From QNYZ01 sp964577615 (GTDB lineage Bacteria; Desulfobacterota; Desulfobacteria; Desulfobacterales; QNYZ01), in the NCBI GenBank assembly GCA_964577615.1, contig CAZNZW010000001.1:53041-117040 (forward strand): 64,000 nt of DNA, written 5' to 3'. The notes beneath the pieces were generated by a model. The model made no database searches. It worked only from the letters and a program-made list of their open reading frames with translations, and had not been told where the DNA came from. Positions 35,273-43,433 of this stretch are shown here, one piece after another (position 1 is the first letter of the stretch; each line of letters begins with the position of its first letter). The position numbers and the translations under genes were made by a program.

Positions 35273-35740
35273 TCAGGCGTCCGGCACCCGGTTGGCCGGG
35301 CAGCGGCGGTATGTGCAGCGCCCGCATTCCGTTCTCTGGAGCGTGGCCAGAAAAATGCCGGCGGAGAGCAGGTAGATGATCATAAGGGCGGGTTGCGCGA
35401 TCAGCCAGTAAACGGGCAGGAGAAACAGGATGCTCGGCGCCCCCCAGGCAACCGCCTTTGACAGCACGCTCAGCGGACCGGAGCGGGCCGTGAAAAGCTT
35501 TGGGGTTCCCCAGAAAAACATGCAGTGCAGCCGGCTGTCATTTCGGGCGTAATGGGGGCAGTGGGTGCAGAAAAAACGATAGATCAGTCCCACCGCCACT
35601 GCGGCCGCCAATATCAGAAAGATAAGTCCGGAAACAGACACCCTGGCCACACCGACAACGGCTGTCAGAGCCGGCAGTGCGGCAAAACAATTCCAATAGA
35701 CCCAGTCTGAAAAACGATGACGTTCCTTCATTTGCGCCAT
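35273..35740 (-). CDS. Cysteine-containing integral membrane protein, unknown function
   Basis: 155 residues from ATG 35740 behind GGAGGG. Four hydrophobic segments form two pairs (around 15-50 and 95-135). Cysteine groups lie between and after them: CTHCPHYAR in the loop and CGRCTYRRCPANR at the C terminus, which could bind a metal or cluster near the membrane face. I do not recognise the family. Confidence 0.65.
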   Translation of the reverse strand: MAQMKERHRFSDWVYWNCFAALPALTAVVGVARVSVSGLIFLILAAAVAVGLIYRFFCTHCPHYARNDSRLHCMFFWGTPKLFTARSGPLSVLSKAVAWGAPSILFLLPVYWLIAQPALMIIYLLSAGIFLATLQRTECGRCTYRRCPANRVPDA

Positions 35741-36182
35741 TTTCCCTCCATCTGGTTGTCTGGGCTCCCGGATTAAAGGGGGATATGCCCAGTTTCACTA
35801 TAAATCGCAAAGATCTGTTTTGATGTTCCGGCGGGCAGGGTGCCCGTATTTGCGTAATTCAAATTACAATCGTATGTGTGTAAACTGTCAACGAAGTTGA
35901 CTGTATGGATAAGTTTATCCTCTGATGATAATCATGGAGATGAATAAATATAATAAATATCGTAATATTAATATATTATAAAATGCCATCTCTGCGGGGC
36001 TATGATGTGTATATGTGGCAAGGAAATTGCAGTATAAAATATTACCGATTGATAAATTGTCTGCCGATTCGTATGGCAGGATTCTTGCTGTTTGCTCCTT
36101 GACTCGCGCATCAGAGAATCCGGTGACAGGCTTGTTTCACATCGGCAATGACGCATGCATTAAAATAAAAAGGGAGAAACCC
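35741..36182 (+). promoter_or_regulatory. Regulatory region with a sigma-54 promoter (36016-36031)
   Basis: This AT-rich 442-bp region has no supportable gene. TGGCAAGGAAATTGCA at 36016-36031 matches the sigma-54 consensus, with GG (36017-36018) and GC (36029-36030) exactly 10 bp apart. It points to the sigma-54 activator gene starting at 36183. Transcription would start near 36042. The AT-rich stretch at about 35930-35985 upstream could bind IHF or the activator. Confidence 0.7.
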
Positions 36183-37400
36183 ATGTCAACCCCGTTAATT
36201 GGTAATAGCAAAGATATCCGGAAAATAAAAGATCTCGTCAAACGCGTCGCGCCCGCCGGTTTGAATGTTGTTATTACCGGTGAAAGCGGGGTGGGTAAGG
36301 AAGTGGTTGCCCAGGCGTTATACCGGCACTCGCCGCGGGCAAAAAAACCCTTTATCAAGATTAATTGCGCGGCCCTGCCCGAATCTCTCCTCGAAAGCGA
36401 ATTGTTCGGATACACCAAAGGGGCGTTTACCGGTGCCGTGCGGCGGCAGCGGGGCAAGTTTGAGCTGGCCCACGAGGGGGTCCTGCTGCTGGACGAACTG
36501 GGCGACATGCCGTTTTCCCTGCAGGCCAAGCTGCTGCGGGTATTGCAAAGCGGCGAAGTGGTTCCGCTGGGGGCGGAAAAGGAAATCAAGGTCGATACCT
36601 GGGTCATCGCCACCACCAACCAGAACCTCGAAAGCCAGATCGAGCGGCAGCAGTTTCGGGAAGATCTGTATTACCGCCTCAATACGGTGAATATTCATAT
36701 CCCGCCTCTGCGGGAGCGGCCTGAAGATATTCCGCTGCTGATTGCCTATTTTACCCGCCGGTATGCGTTGAAATACAACAGCCAGGTGCGGCTGGATGCA
36801 AAATTGATCCGGGAGCTGTCGGCCTATTCGTGGCCGGGAAACGTACGGGAACTTCAGAATGTATTAAAGCGGATTCTCGTGGTTGGTGACTGCCAGAACA
36901 TCATTGATTGCCTGAGAGATCCGATTCGGTCGCCGGCCACGGCAATGCCCTCGGTACCCGGAGGCCACATGCCGTCGTTGTTTATTAAAAGCATGCGGAC
37001 GCTTCTGGAAACATCCGTTCGTGGTGACAATTGCCGGCCCTTGAAAGAAATTCGCAAAAGTGCCCTGGATCTGGTGGAACGGGAAGTGATCTCCGCCGTG
37101 CTGGAAAAAACGGGCTGGAACCGGACCCATGCCGCCCGGCAGCTGGGCATCAGCTATAAAACGCTGCTGTACAAGATCGAAGGGCTCAAATTATCGCCGC
37201 CGAATCGGTTTCAACCGGTGCCCGAAACAGGTCGTCTGACCGGCGCGGTGGCCGGGAACCGGAGGACGGCTGTTGGATTTCGTCCAGATGCGGGGCGGCC
37301 GCCGGAAGCCGAATACCCGATGGATTGTGACCGGGCTCCCCGCCCGGAAGCGCGGTTCTACTGCGGCGCCGGGCATTTGCGGCAGCCATTCTACGCCTAG
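36183..37400 (+). CDS. Sigma-54-dependent activator lacking a receiver domain
   Basis: 405 residues from ATG 36183 behind AGGGAG. The AAA+ domain starts within about ten residues of the N terminus: Walker A GESGVGKE, the sigma-54 contact loop GAFTGA, Walker B LLLDELGDMP and the Arg-finger region REDLYYRLNTV. A Fis-type helix-turn-helix follows (GWNRTHAARQLGISYKTLLY, about 305-325). There is no receiver, GAF or PAS domain, so activity must be set by partners or by expression (PspF-like plan). A basic, Pro-rich tail of about 75 residues follows the DNA-binding helix, which is unusual. Confidence 0.88.
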   Translation: MSTPLIGNSKDIRKIKDLVKRVAPAGLNVVITGESGVGKEVVAQALYRHSPRAKKPFIKINCAALPESLLESELFGYTKGAFTGAVRRQRGKFELAHEGVLLLDELGDMPFSLQAKLLRVLQSGEVVPLGAEKEIKVDTWVIATTNQNLESQIERQQFREDLYYRLNTVNIHIPPLRERPEDIPLLIAYFTRRYALKYNSQVRLDAKLIRELSAYSWPGNVRELQNVLKRILVVGDCQNIIDCLRDPIRSPATAMPSVPGGHMPSLFIKSMRTLLETSVRGDNCRPLKEIRKSALDLVEREVISAVLEKTGWNRTHAARQLGISYKTLLYKIEGLKLSPPNRFQPVPETGRLTGAVAGNRRTAVGFRPDAGRPPEAEYPMDCDRAPRPEARFYCGAGHLRQPFYA

Positions 37401-37426
37401 GTAACCCGAACCATTATCCCGCCGGC

Positions 37427-38161
37427 TTAAAGCCGTATCCCGATGGCTTCAAGCTCGGTTTCAATCACCGCCGCCCAGCCCTGGTTGGCGCGTGGATTGG
37501 CCGGGCTGGGGTGGGTGATACGACCAACCATCCATTCGGCCTCCTGATGCGATTCCCGACAGGCGCGGTTCCATACCTTTTCAATTCGACGGGCGGCAAA
37601 CGCGCCGATGCCGATGACGTAGCGCGGCGCCAGATATTGAATTGTCTGCAACAGCGCCGTATCGCAGGCGGCCAGCAGCGGCGCGCGTTCCGCCTTGGGC
37701 AGCTTGTCCGGCGTCCGGTTGCGGCCGCTGGCTTCAATGAAGGCCAGCGGACAATAGTTTGCAATGAAAAATCGCTTAAAGAAAGGCGCCGGGCGGCCGT
37801 AGCGATCCTGCGCCCATCCCCACACCCGTTTTCCGCTGACTTCCCGGCGGGGGCAGTCCAGCCCGGTCACCGGTCGCTTGGGATGCATCTGTTCCGGCTT
37901 TCCCACGGGTGCCTGGATACCCAGCCAATCCCGTACCGCCTGGATTTCACCAAAGGGAATGCCGGTCTGAACCATTCCCCAGGGGCCGGGGTTCATGCCC
38001 AGGAGCACCACTTCCCGGGGCGGGCGGCCGAACCGGGTCAGGTATTGATCAAAGGCCGGCCGGGCATACGCCAGGGGGTTGTAGACATGGGTGACCGGTG
38101 GCCCGAATTTCAGGGGGGCAAGGGCGGCGGTGAGCTGGTCGGTGATGGTGTGCAGGTTCAT
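37427..38161 (-). CDS. SMUG1-type uracil-DNA glycosylase
   Basis: 244 residues with the SMUG1 signatures: active-site motif GMNPGPWGMVQTGIPFG near residue 55 and the C-terminal loop HPSPANPRANQGWAA. It removes uracil and oxidised pyrimidines such as hydroxymethyluracil from DNA. The bacterial SMUG1 group is less common than Ung. It is encoded alone, convergent with the sigma-54 activator. Confidence 0.9.
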   Translation of the reverse strand: MNLHTITDQLTAALAPLKFGPPVTHVYNPLAYARPAFDQYLTRFGRPPREVVLLGMNPGPWGMVQTGIPFGEIQAVRDWLGIQAPVGKPEQMHPKRPVTGLDCPRREVSGKRVWGWAQDRYGRPAPFFKRFFIANYCPLAFIEASGRNRTPDKLPKAERAPLLAACDTALLQTIQYLAPRYVIGIGAFAARRIEKVWNRACRESHQEAEWMVGRITHPSPANPRANQGWAAVIETELEAIGIRL

Positions 38162-38290
38162 GGCGTTTTGGATATTTTAACACAGATCCGGTGGCGGCGC
38201 CAGCCGCGCGGGACGGGTTTTTTCTGCCCATGGGGCCGGATGTATGGTATGTTCGGCTATCCGGAAGCTTTAAAAAGGCAGATCCATGCA

Positions 38291-39100
38291 ATGACGCAGA
38301 CAGATTACTATCAGGTGCTGAATGTTTCGAAAGGCGCTTCCGCCGGGCAGATCAGGGACGCTTACCGGAAACAGGCCTTTAAATATCATCCGGATCGGCA
38401 TCAGGACCCTGGCAGTGCCGACCGGATGAAGGAGATCAACGAAGCTTACGCTGTTTTGTCCGATCCGGCCAAACGGCGGGAATACGATGCCTTGAGGGAT
38501 CGGTTTGGCGATCGGGCTTATTCGCATTTCAGGCAAACGTATTCCACCGACGATATTTTTAAAGGCACCAATATCGAACAGATTTTTGAGGAAATGGCCC
38601 GGTCATTCGGCCTGCGGGGGGTTGACCAGATTTTCAAGGATCTTTACGGCGACGGCGTGACGCATTTTCAGTATCGGCGGCCCGGGCTGTTTGCCGGGGG
38701 ATTTATTTTTTCGGGCCGGACCGGTCAGCGGCCGGATGTGGCCCGTCGCCTGATATCCAGAGGCGCGGGGCAACTGGCCGGCCATTTGTTAAATAAAATG
38801 ACGGGGATCACCCTGCCGCGCAGCGGAAAAGACCTGACCGATACCATCGTATTGTCTCGGGAAACCGCCCGGCAGGGCGGCCCCTACGCGTATACGCATC
38901 GTAAAAAAAATCGTCGGCTGGTGGTACAGATTCCGCCCGGTGTCCGGGACGGCCAGAAGATTCGGTTGAGCGGCCAGGGACGCTCCGGCCGGGGCGGGGG
39001 CGATGCGGGCGATCTATACCTTGTTGTCCGCGTCCGGACGCCTTTGGCCGCCAGGGTCAAAGCCACCCTCGGCGGTTTGCTGGGGGCGCGAAAAAGGTAG
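38291..39100 (+). CDS. DnaJ-like co-chaperone without zinc-finger domain
   Basis: 269 residues. The N-terminal J domain (residues 4-68) has the HPD motif in FKYHPDRHQDPG and FGDRAYSHF after it. A middle region contains DIFKGTNIEQIFEEMARSFG. The C-terminal substrate-binding part has RRLVVQIPPGVRDGQKIRLS and GDAGDLYLVVRVR. The four-repeat zinc finger of DnaJ is absent, so it is CbpA-like but shorter. It stimulates DnaK. The promoter region is shared with the divergent SMUG1 gene. Confidence 0.85.
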   Translation: MTQTDYYQVLNVSKGASAGQIRDAYRKQAFKYHPDRHQDPGSADRMKEINEAYAVLSDPAKRREYDALRDRFGDRAYSHFRQTYSTDDIFKGTNIEQIFEEMARSFGLRGVDQIFKDLYGDGVTHFQYRRPGLFAGGFIFSGRTGQRPDVARRLISRGAGQLAGHLLNKMTGITLPRSGKDLTDTIVLSRETARQGGPYAYTHRKKNRRLVVQIPPGVRDGQKIRLSGQGRSGRGGGDAGDLYLVVRVRTPLAARVKATLGGLLGARKR

Positions 39101-39142
39101 GACCGCCCGCCGACGGACGGACCCGGTCTGCCGCGCTTCCGA

Positions 39143-39631
39143 TCAGGGAAGCTCGGCTGCGGTGGAGAGACGTTTCGGCCCGGTCCAGTTTTTCAGGGTG
39201 GTAATATGTTTCTTTTCCTCGGCGATGATGGCGTCGAGGAGTGTCTTGATCGTCTTCTGATCGGCAAACTGGCGGATCATCTCAAAAAATAGAATCGTAT
39301 CTTCTTCAAATTCGAGACTCGTGCGGATCAGTTCCCGTACGTTTTTCATGGCGGTAAAATCGGCCGTTTCCAGCGACAGGGCCTTGTCCGTCATGGCGTC
39401 ACGGATAAATATCCGGGCCATTTTATCAAGATCCGAGTGCGCTGGTTCAACCGCCCCGGGCCGGGGCATCTGTTCAAACCAGGCCGCATGCCGGGCCTCT
39501 TCGGCGGCCATATGCGCCAGGGCGGCGGACAGGTCGGGGTCGGCTATCTGCCCGGCGGCCCGGCGGTATATTTTTTCACCGTTTTTCTCGATCTGAACGG
39601 CGATATCGATGATTTCCTTCCAGGTAAACAA
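39143..39631 (-). CDS. Ferritin-like diiron protein (rubrerythrin-related)
   Basis: 162 residues forming a four-helix bundle. Iron-ligand motifs occur as expected: an N-terminal Glu (IEKNGEKIY), EEARHAAWF, a third-helix Glu (SLEFEEDTILFFEM) and EEKKHITTL. There is no rubredoxin domain. Family members act in oxidative-stress or iron handling in anaerobes. It lies 34 bp downstream of the LOG gene on the same strand. Confidence 0.8.
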   Translation of the reverse strand: MFTWKEIIDIAVQIEKNGEKIYRRAAGQIADPDLSAALAHMAAEEARHAAWFEQMPRPGAVEPAHSDLDKMARIFIRDAMTDKALSLETADFTAMKNVRELIRTSLEFEEDTILFFEMIRQFADQKTIKTLLDAIIAEEKKHITTLKNWTGPKRLSTAAELP

Positions 39632-39665
39632 TGAATGGATATCCTTTTGTGCGGGCCTCTTTATT

Positions 39666-40550
39666 TTACAGATGATTGGCCGTTTTTATCAGTTCCCAGG
39701 CCTCCTCGGCGGAATCGACGAAACGGAAAATACCGGTATCACCGGCGCCGATTGTTCCCGCTTCCACCAGGGCATCGAAATTGATGGCGGTTTTCCAGAA
39801 ATCCCGCCCGAAAAGCAGGATGGGGATGGAGTCGACTTTGTGCGTCTGGATCAGCGTCAGGGCTTCAAACATTTCGTCCATGGTGCCGAACCCTCCGGGG
39901 AAGACGACAAGGCTTTTGGCCCGGATGAGAAAGTGCATTTTGCGAACGGCGAAATAGTGGAACTGGAAGCACAATTCCGGTGTAATGTACGGGTTGGGGC
40001 GCTGCTCAAAAGGCAGAACGATATTCAGCCCGATGCTCTGGGCGCCGACATCGTGGGCGCCGCGGTTGGCGGCCTCCATAATGCCGGGGCCGCCGCCGGT
40101 AATCACCACCAGCTGGTCCCGGGCCGTGTTTTCTGAAATCATTGCGGCCAGCCGGCGGGCTTCGCCATAATAGCGGCTGTGATGCACCGCCTGTTTGGCC
40201 TTTTTCAGGTCGGCTTCCAGGCTGGCGGTCATCCCTTCGGCCTCGATCCGGGCCTGGACCGCCGCCAGTTGTTCGGCGGCCGTGTCCGGTGCCTGGGTCC
40301 GGGCACTGCCAAAGATCACCACGGTGGACTGGATGCCCTGCTCGTTTAATACCATTTCCGGCTTGAGCAGCTCCAGTTGAAGCCGGATGGGACGAAGCTC
40401 ATCCCGCAGGAGAAATTCGTTATCCTGAAAGGCCAGTTTGTAGGCGCTGGACTGGCATTGGGGCTGGGTTTTATCCGCGCGTTCTTTTGCCATACGGGCG
40501 CTTTCAAGCGCGCTGCGGAAAAAGGGGCTTTTTGATGGAGCAGGGGCCAT
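39666..40550 (-). CDS. LOG-family (TIGR00730) nucleoside-5'-monophosphate phosphoribohydrolase-like protein
   Basis: 294 residues, the long form with an 80-residue N-terminal extension. Active-site motifs are VVITGGGPGIMEAANRGA and VVFPGGFGTMDEMFEALTL, the PGGxGTxxE signature. These proteins were misnamed lysine decarboxylases; characterised members cleave the ribose-5'-phosphate from nucleotides. The extended form is a common housekeeping protein in bacteria. Confidence 0.85.
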   Translation of the reverse strand: MAPAPSKSPFFRSALESARMAKERADKTQPQCQSSAYKLAFQDNEFLLRDELRPIRLQLELLKPEMVLNEQGIQSTVVIFGSARTQAPDTAAEQLAAVQARIEAEGMTASLEADLKKAKQAVHHSRYYGEARRLAAMISENTARDQLVVITGGGPGIMEAANRGAHDVGAQSIGLNIVLPFEQRPNPYITPELCFQFHYFAVRKMHFLIRAKSLVVFPGGFGTMDEMFEALTLIQTHKVDSIPILLFGRDFWKTAINFDALVEAGTIGAGDTGIFRFVDSAEEAWELIKTANHL

Positions 40551-40680
40551 GGGAAATCCTCCGGAATAATTCTGATTTCAATAAGCGATTAAAGGGGATC
40601 GATACATGGAGCGATCCGGAAAGATCGATCTTTAACACAGTTGACAGCCAAAGAGAAGGGGGACGGTGGCGGGCGATAAC

Positions 40681-41328
40681 CTAGCTGTCTGGGCTGCCAG
40701 GCCTTTGGGAACCGGCCATGGCCTGCCATGCGGCGACATCGGCTTCGGTGTCGATATCAAAAAAATAAGCAGGGTTGTCGGTCTGAAAAAAATGGACCCG
40801 GGACGGGTTCTGCCGGATGACCCGGCGGCCGCCCGCATCGCCGGTCAGGCGCTGGAGCGTTTTGTAAAAATGGCGGCTGAAAACAGCGGGGTTGCCATGC
40901 TGCCCGTTTCGGAACGGGACGCAGATATCTTTATCTGTGCGGCGGAAAGCGGCCAGCAGGGTGTTGATGGCGGCGGCTGTGACCAGCGGTTGATCGCCCA
41001 GAAGAAACATAACGGCCGGGTGTGTGTCGCAGACTTTGGAAAGACCCAGCCGCAGGGAGCGGCTGAGACCATCGGCCGGCCGGGGATTGACGGCGATATC
41101 CAGGCGCGGGGAAACGGCAGCCGCCCGTTTTGTCATCAGGTCAAGGACCGTCTCGTGGCAGTGGCCGACAACGAGGATGATCCGGTCGAGCCGGGCGGCC
41201 AGGGCTGCGTCAACCACCTGTTCAATGAGGGTTGTTCCCCCGGCCTGGATGAGCTGCTTGGGCCGGCCGAGGCGCTGCGAGCGGCCGGCGGCCAGGATAA
41301 TCCCGGCGATGGGTATTTTATCAGGCAC
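40681..41328 (-). CDS. MobA/MocA-like nucleotidyltransferase
   Basis: 215 residues from a GTG that overlaps the MFS gene by 8 bp. The nucleotide-binding loop is IILAAGRSQRLGRPKQLI, with LGDQPLV as the metal-binding motif and GNPAVFSRHF downstream. MocA-type enzymes add CMP to molybdopterin for xanthine-dehydrogenase-type enzymes. Related NTP transferases serve other cofactors, so the assignment is probable rather than certain. Confidence 0.75.
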   Translation of the reverse strand: MPDKIPIAGIILAAGRSQRLGRPKQLIQAGGTTLIEQVVDAALAARLDRIILVVGHCHETVLDLMTKRAAAVSPRLDIAVNPRPADGLSRSLRLGLSKVCDTHPAVMFLLGDQPLVTAAAINTLLAAFRRTDKDICVPFRNGQHGNPAVFSRHFYKTLQRLTGDAGGRRVIRQNPSRVHFFQTDNPAYFFDIDTEADVAAWQAMAGSQRPGSPDS

Positions 41329-42550
41329 CCCGCGGCCTCTGTTGATCGGTTTCCGGTTTCGGCCGTCGGGATGACAGGATAAGCAGGGCGATCATCCCGG
41401 CGGAAACGGCAAAACAGCCGCCCATGGCGATAAACACGGATGCCAGGCCGAATCGGTCAGCAAGGAAACCGGCGACGGCCGCGGCCGTGGACCCGACGCC
41501 GAAGGTCAGCGTAAAATGAATACCGTATCCCATTCCGTGGCGTTGCCGGGGAAAATAACGGGCCACGAGAAAATTTTGAATCGGCTGGGTGGAAAAATAA
41601 AAAAACGCATAGATAACGGTGGCACCCACGAGGAGAACTCCCCGGCTGAAGGCCATGCAGAAAACAAACCCCATACCGGCCAGAACCATGACCAGATACA
41701 GCTTTTCGGCATCGTAGCGGTCCACCAGCCGGCCGGCGACGAATTGTCCCCAGGCGCCGGCCAGAAGAGCCATGGTGGCCACGATGCCGCCGAGGGCCAC
41801 GGGGTTGGCCGGTAGAAAGGCGAGCTGGACGCGCTGGCCCATGTAGGTGGGCAGAAACGTCATGATGCCTTTGTAGGTCAGCCCCAGGGCGGTGGCGGAA
41901 AGGAGAAAAAGGACGATTTTAAGGCCGGTGCCGGCGGCGTCTTTTCCGGCAGCTGTTTTCCGGGAAGCGGCCGGCCGGTCGGCAACGGCCGGCGCATCCG
42001 GAATGGTCAGCGAGTAAAGCGCCGCTCCGATTCCGAAAACGCCAAAGATCACATGGGGCGTCCACCATCCCAGGGCCGATCCGATCAGGGCGGACAGCAG
42101 GGGCACCAGGGCCACCCCGGTACTGCCGGCAATACCATGGATGCCGAATGCGTTGCCCCGCCGGGTCATGGCCAGTGACAGCAGGGTATTGGCGGCCGGA
42201 TGATAGATGCTGCAAAAGAGGCCGATGCCGGCCATGACGATGCCGTACCCCCAGAGCGACTGCCATATCGCGGTCACCGGCCAGACGGCGATACTGAGCA
42301 GGCTGGCCCCGAAAAGAAAGAGGGTCACCAGCCGCCGGGGACCGATTTTATCGGCCAGAAAACCGGTGGGCAGGGCACCGATGCCAAAAGCATACGAAAA
42401 CGCGGTCACCACCAGCCCGATGTGGAAATAATCCGTGTGAAATCGAACGAGAAGCAGGGGGATCAAGGGGGGAAGCACGCCTTCAAAAAGGTGGACAAGG
42501 CCATGGGCGCCCACGGACAGGCCGATAATTTTTCTTTCTTTTGCGTCCAT
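41321..42550 (-). CDS. Major facilitator superfamily transporter
   Basis: 409 residues, twelve membrane segments in two groups with a charged central loop (about 185-215). The MFS motif after segment 2 is present as GFLADKIGPRR and repeated in the second half as GRLVDRYDAEK. The substrate is unknown. It is the first gene of a two-gene unit with the MocA-like gene, whose start it overlaps. Confidence 0.88.
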   Translation of the reverse strand: MDAKERKIIGLSVGAHGLVHLFEGVLPPLIPLLLVRFHTDYFHIGLVVTAFSYAFGIGALPTGFLADKIGPRRLVTLFLFGASLLSIAVWPVTAIWQSLWGYGIVMAGIGLFCSIYHPAANTLLSLAMTRRGNAFGIHGIAGSTGVALVPLLSALIGSALGWWTPHVIFGVFGIGAALYSLTIPDAPAVADRPAASRKTAAGKDAAGTGLKIVLFLLSATALGLTYKGIMTFLPTYMGQRVQLAFLPANPVALGGIVATMALLAGAWGQFVAGRLVDRYDAEKLYLVMVLAGMGFVFCMAFSRGVLLVGATVIYAFFYFSTQPIQNFLVARYFPRQRHGMGYGIHFTLTFGVGSTAAAVAGFLADRFGLASVFIAMGGCFAVSAGMIALLILSSRRPKPETDQQRPRGA

Positions 42551-42706
42551 GATATCCTTGTATAAGATAAATACGATAAACAGGGCAGCGGGATCCGGGC
42601 AGCGACCTGTCGGCTATAGAAAATGCGGGCGGGAAAGTCAATTAAAATAGCAACCGGTTGAAATGCAGGATAATATCAGCCGGTCGATGATGACGCGGAG
42701 AGGCGG

Positions 42707-43174
42707 ATGGAACCATTTCAGAGCGACCAGAGAACAGCCCCCGGCGGGCAGCGCTTGCGGCCGCCACTTTGGCCCCGCGGCGCCGGTCGACCGAACCGCC
42801 TGGCCGCCCGGCCCGATGCGGATGACCGGCGCGGGCGCCGACCGTCCGGGGATCCGGATGCCATCTTGTGCCGGATATGCGGCCGGGGCATTACCCGCGA
42901 ATCCGCGCGGTGTGCCGTTGGGGGGACCCATGCCCATACTTTTGCCAACCCCGCCGGCCAGGTCTTCGATATCGGCTGTTTTCACGCCGCGCCCGGCTGT
43001 GTCGGCGAAGGCCCGTCGACGGTCGAATTTACCTGGTTTGCCGGTTACCGGTGGCGGGTGGTCGTCTGCGGCGGCTGCCGGAATCATATCGGCTGGCAGT
43101 TTATTTCAGCAACGGACCGCTTTTTCGGCCTTATCCTCAACCGGCTTATCCATTCCTCCCGGCGGATGCATTGA
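42707..43174 (+). CDS. CULT-domain (cereblon-like) protein
   Basis: 155 residues with GGAGAGGCGG before the ATG. The first 50 residues are Arg/Pro-rich and probably disordered; the rest is a CULT domain. Zinc cysteines are Cys55/Cys58 (LCRICG) and Cys121/Cys124 (VCGGC). The aromatic cage residues are Trp110, Trp116 and Trp130, with spacings of 6 and 14 as I recall for human cereblon Trp380/386/400. The distance from the last zinc cysteine to the last Trp (6) also matches. Family landmarks FANPAGQVFDIGCF and LILNRL are present. Bacterial CULT proteins bind uracil- and glutarimide-like ligands; the physiological role is unknown. No Lon-like domain is attached. Confidence 0.88.
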   Translation: MEPFQSDQRTAPGGQRLRPPLWPRGAGRPNRLAARPDADDRRGRRPSGDPDAILCRICGRGITRESARCAVGGTHAHTFANPAGQVFDIGCFHAAPGCVGEGPSTVEFTWFAGYRWRVVVCGGCRNHIGWQFISATDRFFGLILNRLIHSSRRMH

Positions 43175-43257
43175 TATCCCCTTTCCCGCCTTTCTCTTCT
43201 TGACATCCATCGAGAAACCGGGTTTAATCGAAAAAAAATCACAGCATAATAGAATCA

Positions 43258-43335
43258 TATCTGGGGTGGCCGGTCAGCCGGTCTGAGATTATACCCGCTG
43301 AACCTGATCTGGGTAATGCCAGCGTAGGGAATGGG
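43258..43335 (+). promoter_or_regulatory. TPP riboswitch (THI element)
   Basis: The conserved core is intact: GGGGTGGC at 43263-43270, the pyrimidine-sensing CTGAGA (43283-43288), ACCC, then TGAACCTGATCTGG and TAATGCCAGCGTAGGGAA (ending about 43332). It is followed 30 bp later by an intrinsic terminator, so TPP binding probably ends transcription before thiM. Confidence 0.95.
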
Positions 43336-43364
43336 CCAAGCCGTCCATGCCAATGATCTCAGCC

Positions 43365-43392
43365 GCCGTTTCCATCCGGAAGCGGTTTTTTT
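43365..43392 (+). terminator. Riboswitch-controlled intrinsic terminator
   Basis: CCGTTTCC (43366-43373) pairs with GGAAGCGG (43378-43385) through one G-U pair around an ATCC loop, followed by seven T (43386-43392). Its place just after the TPP aptamer makes it the likely expression platform. It also shows that coding frames starting before it are not the true thiM start. Confidence 0.8.
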
Positions 43393-43433
43393 ATGCGGCC
43401 ACATGGATGGAAACCAATAAATCAGCTGGGATC

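Noticed and set aside
43347..43433. thiM start at 43347
   Set aside because: This start lies between the TPP aptamer and its terminator, and the extra residues do not match ThiM N termini.
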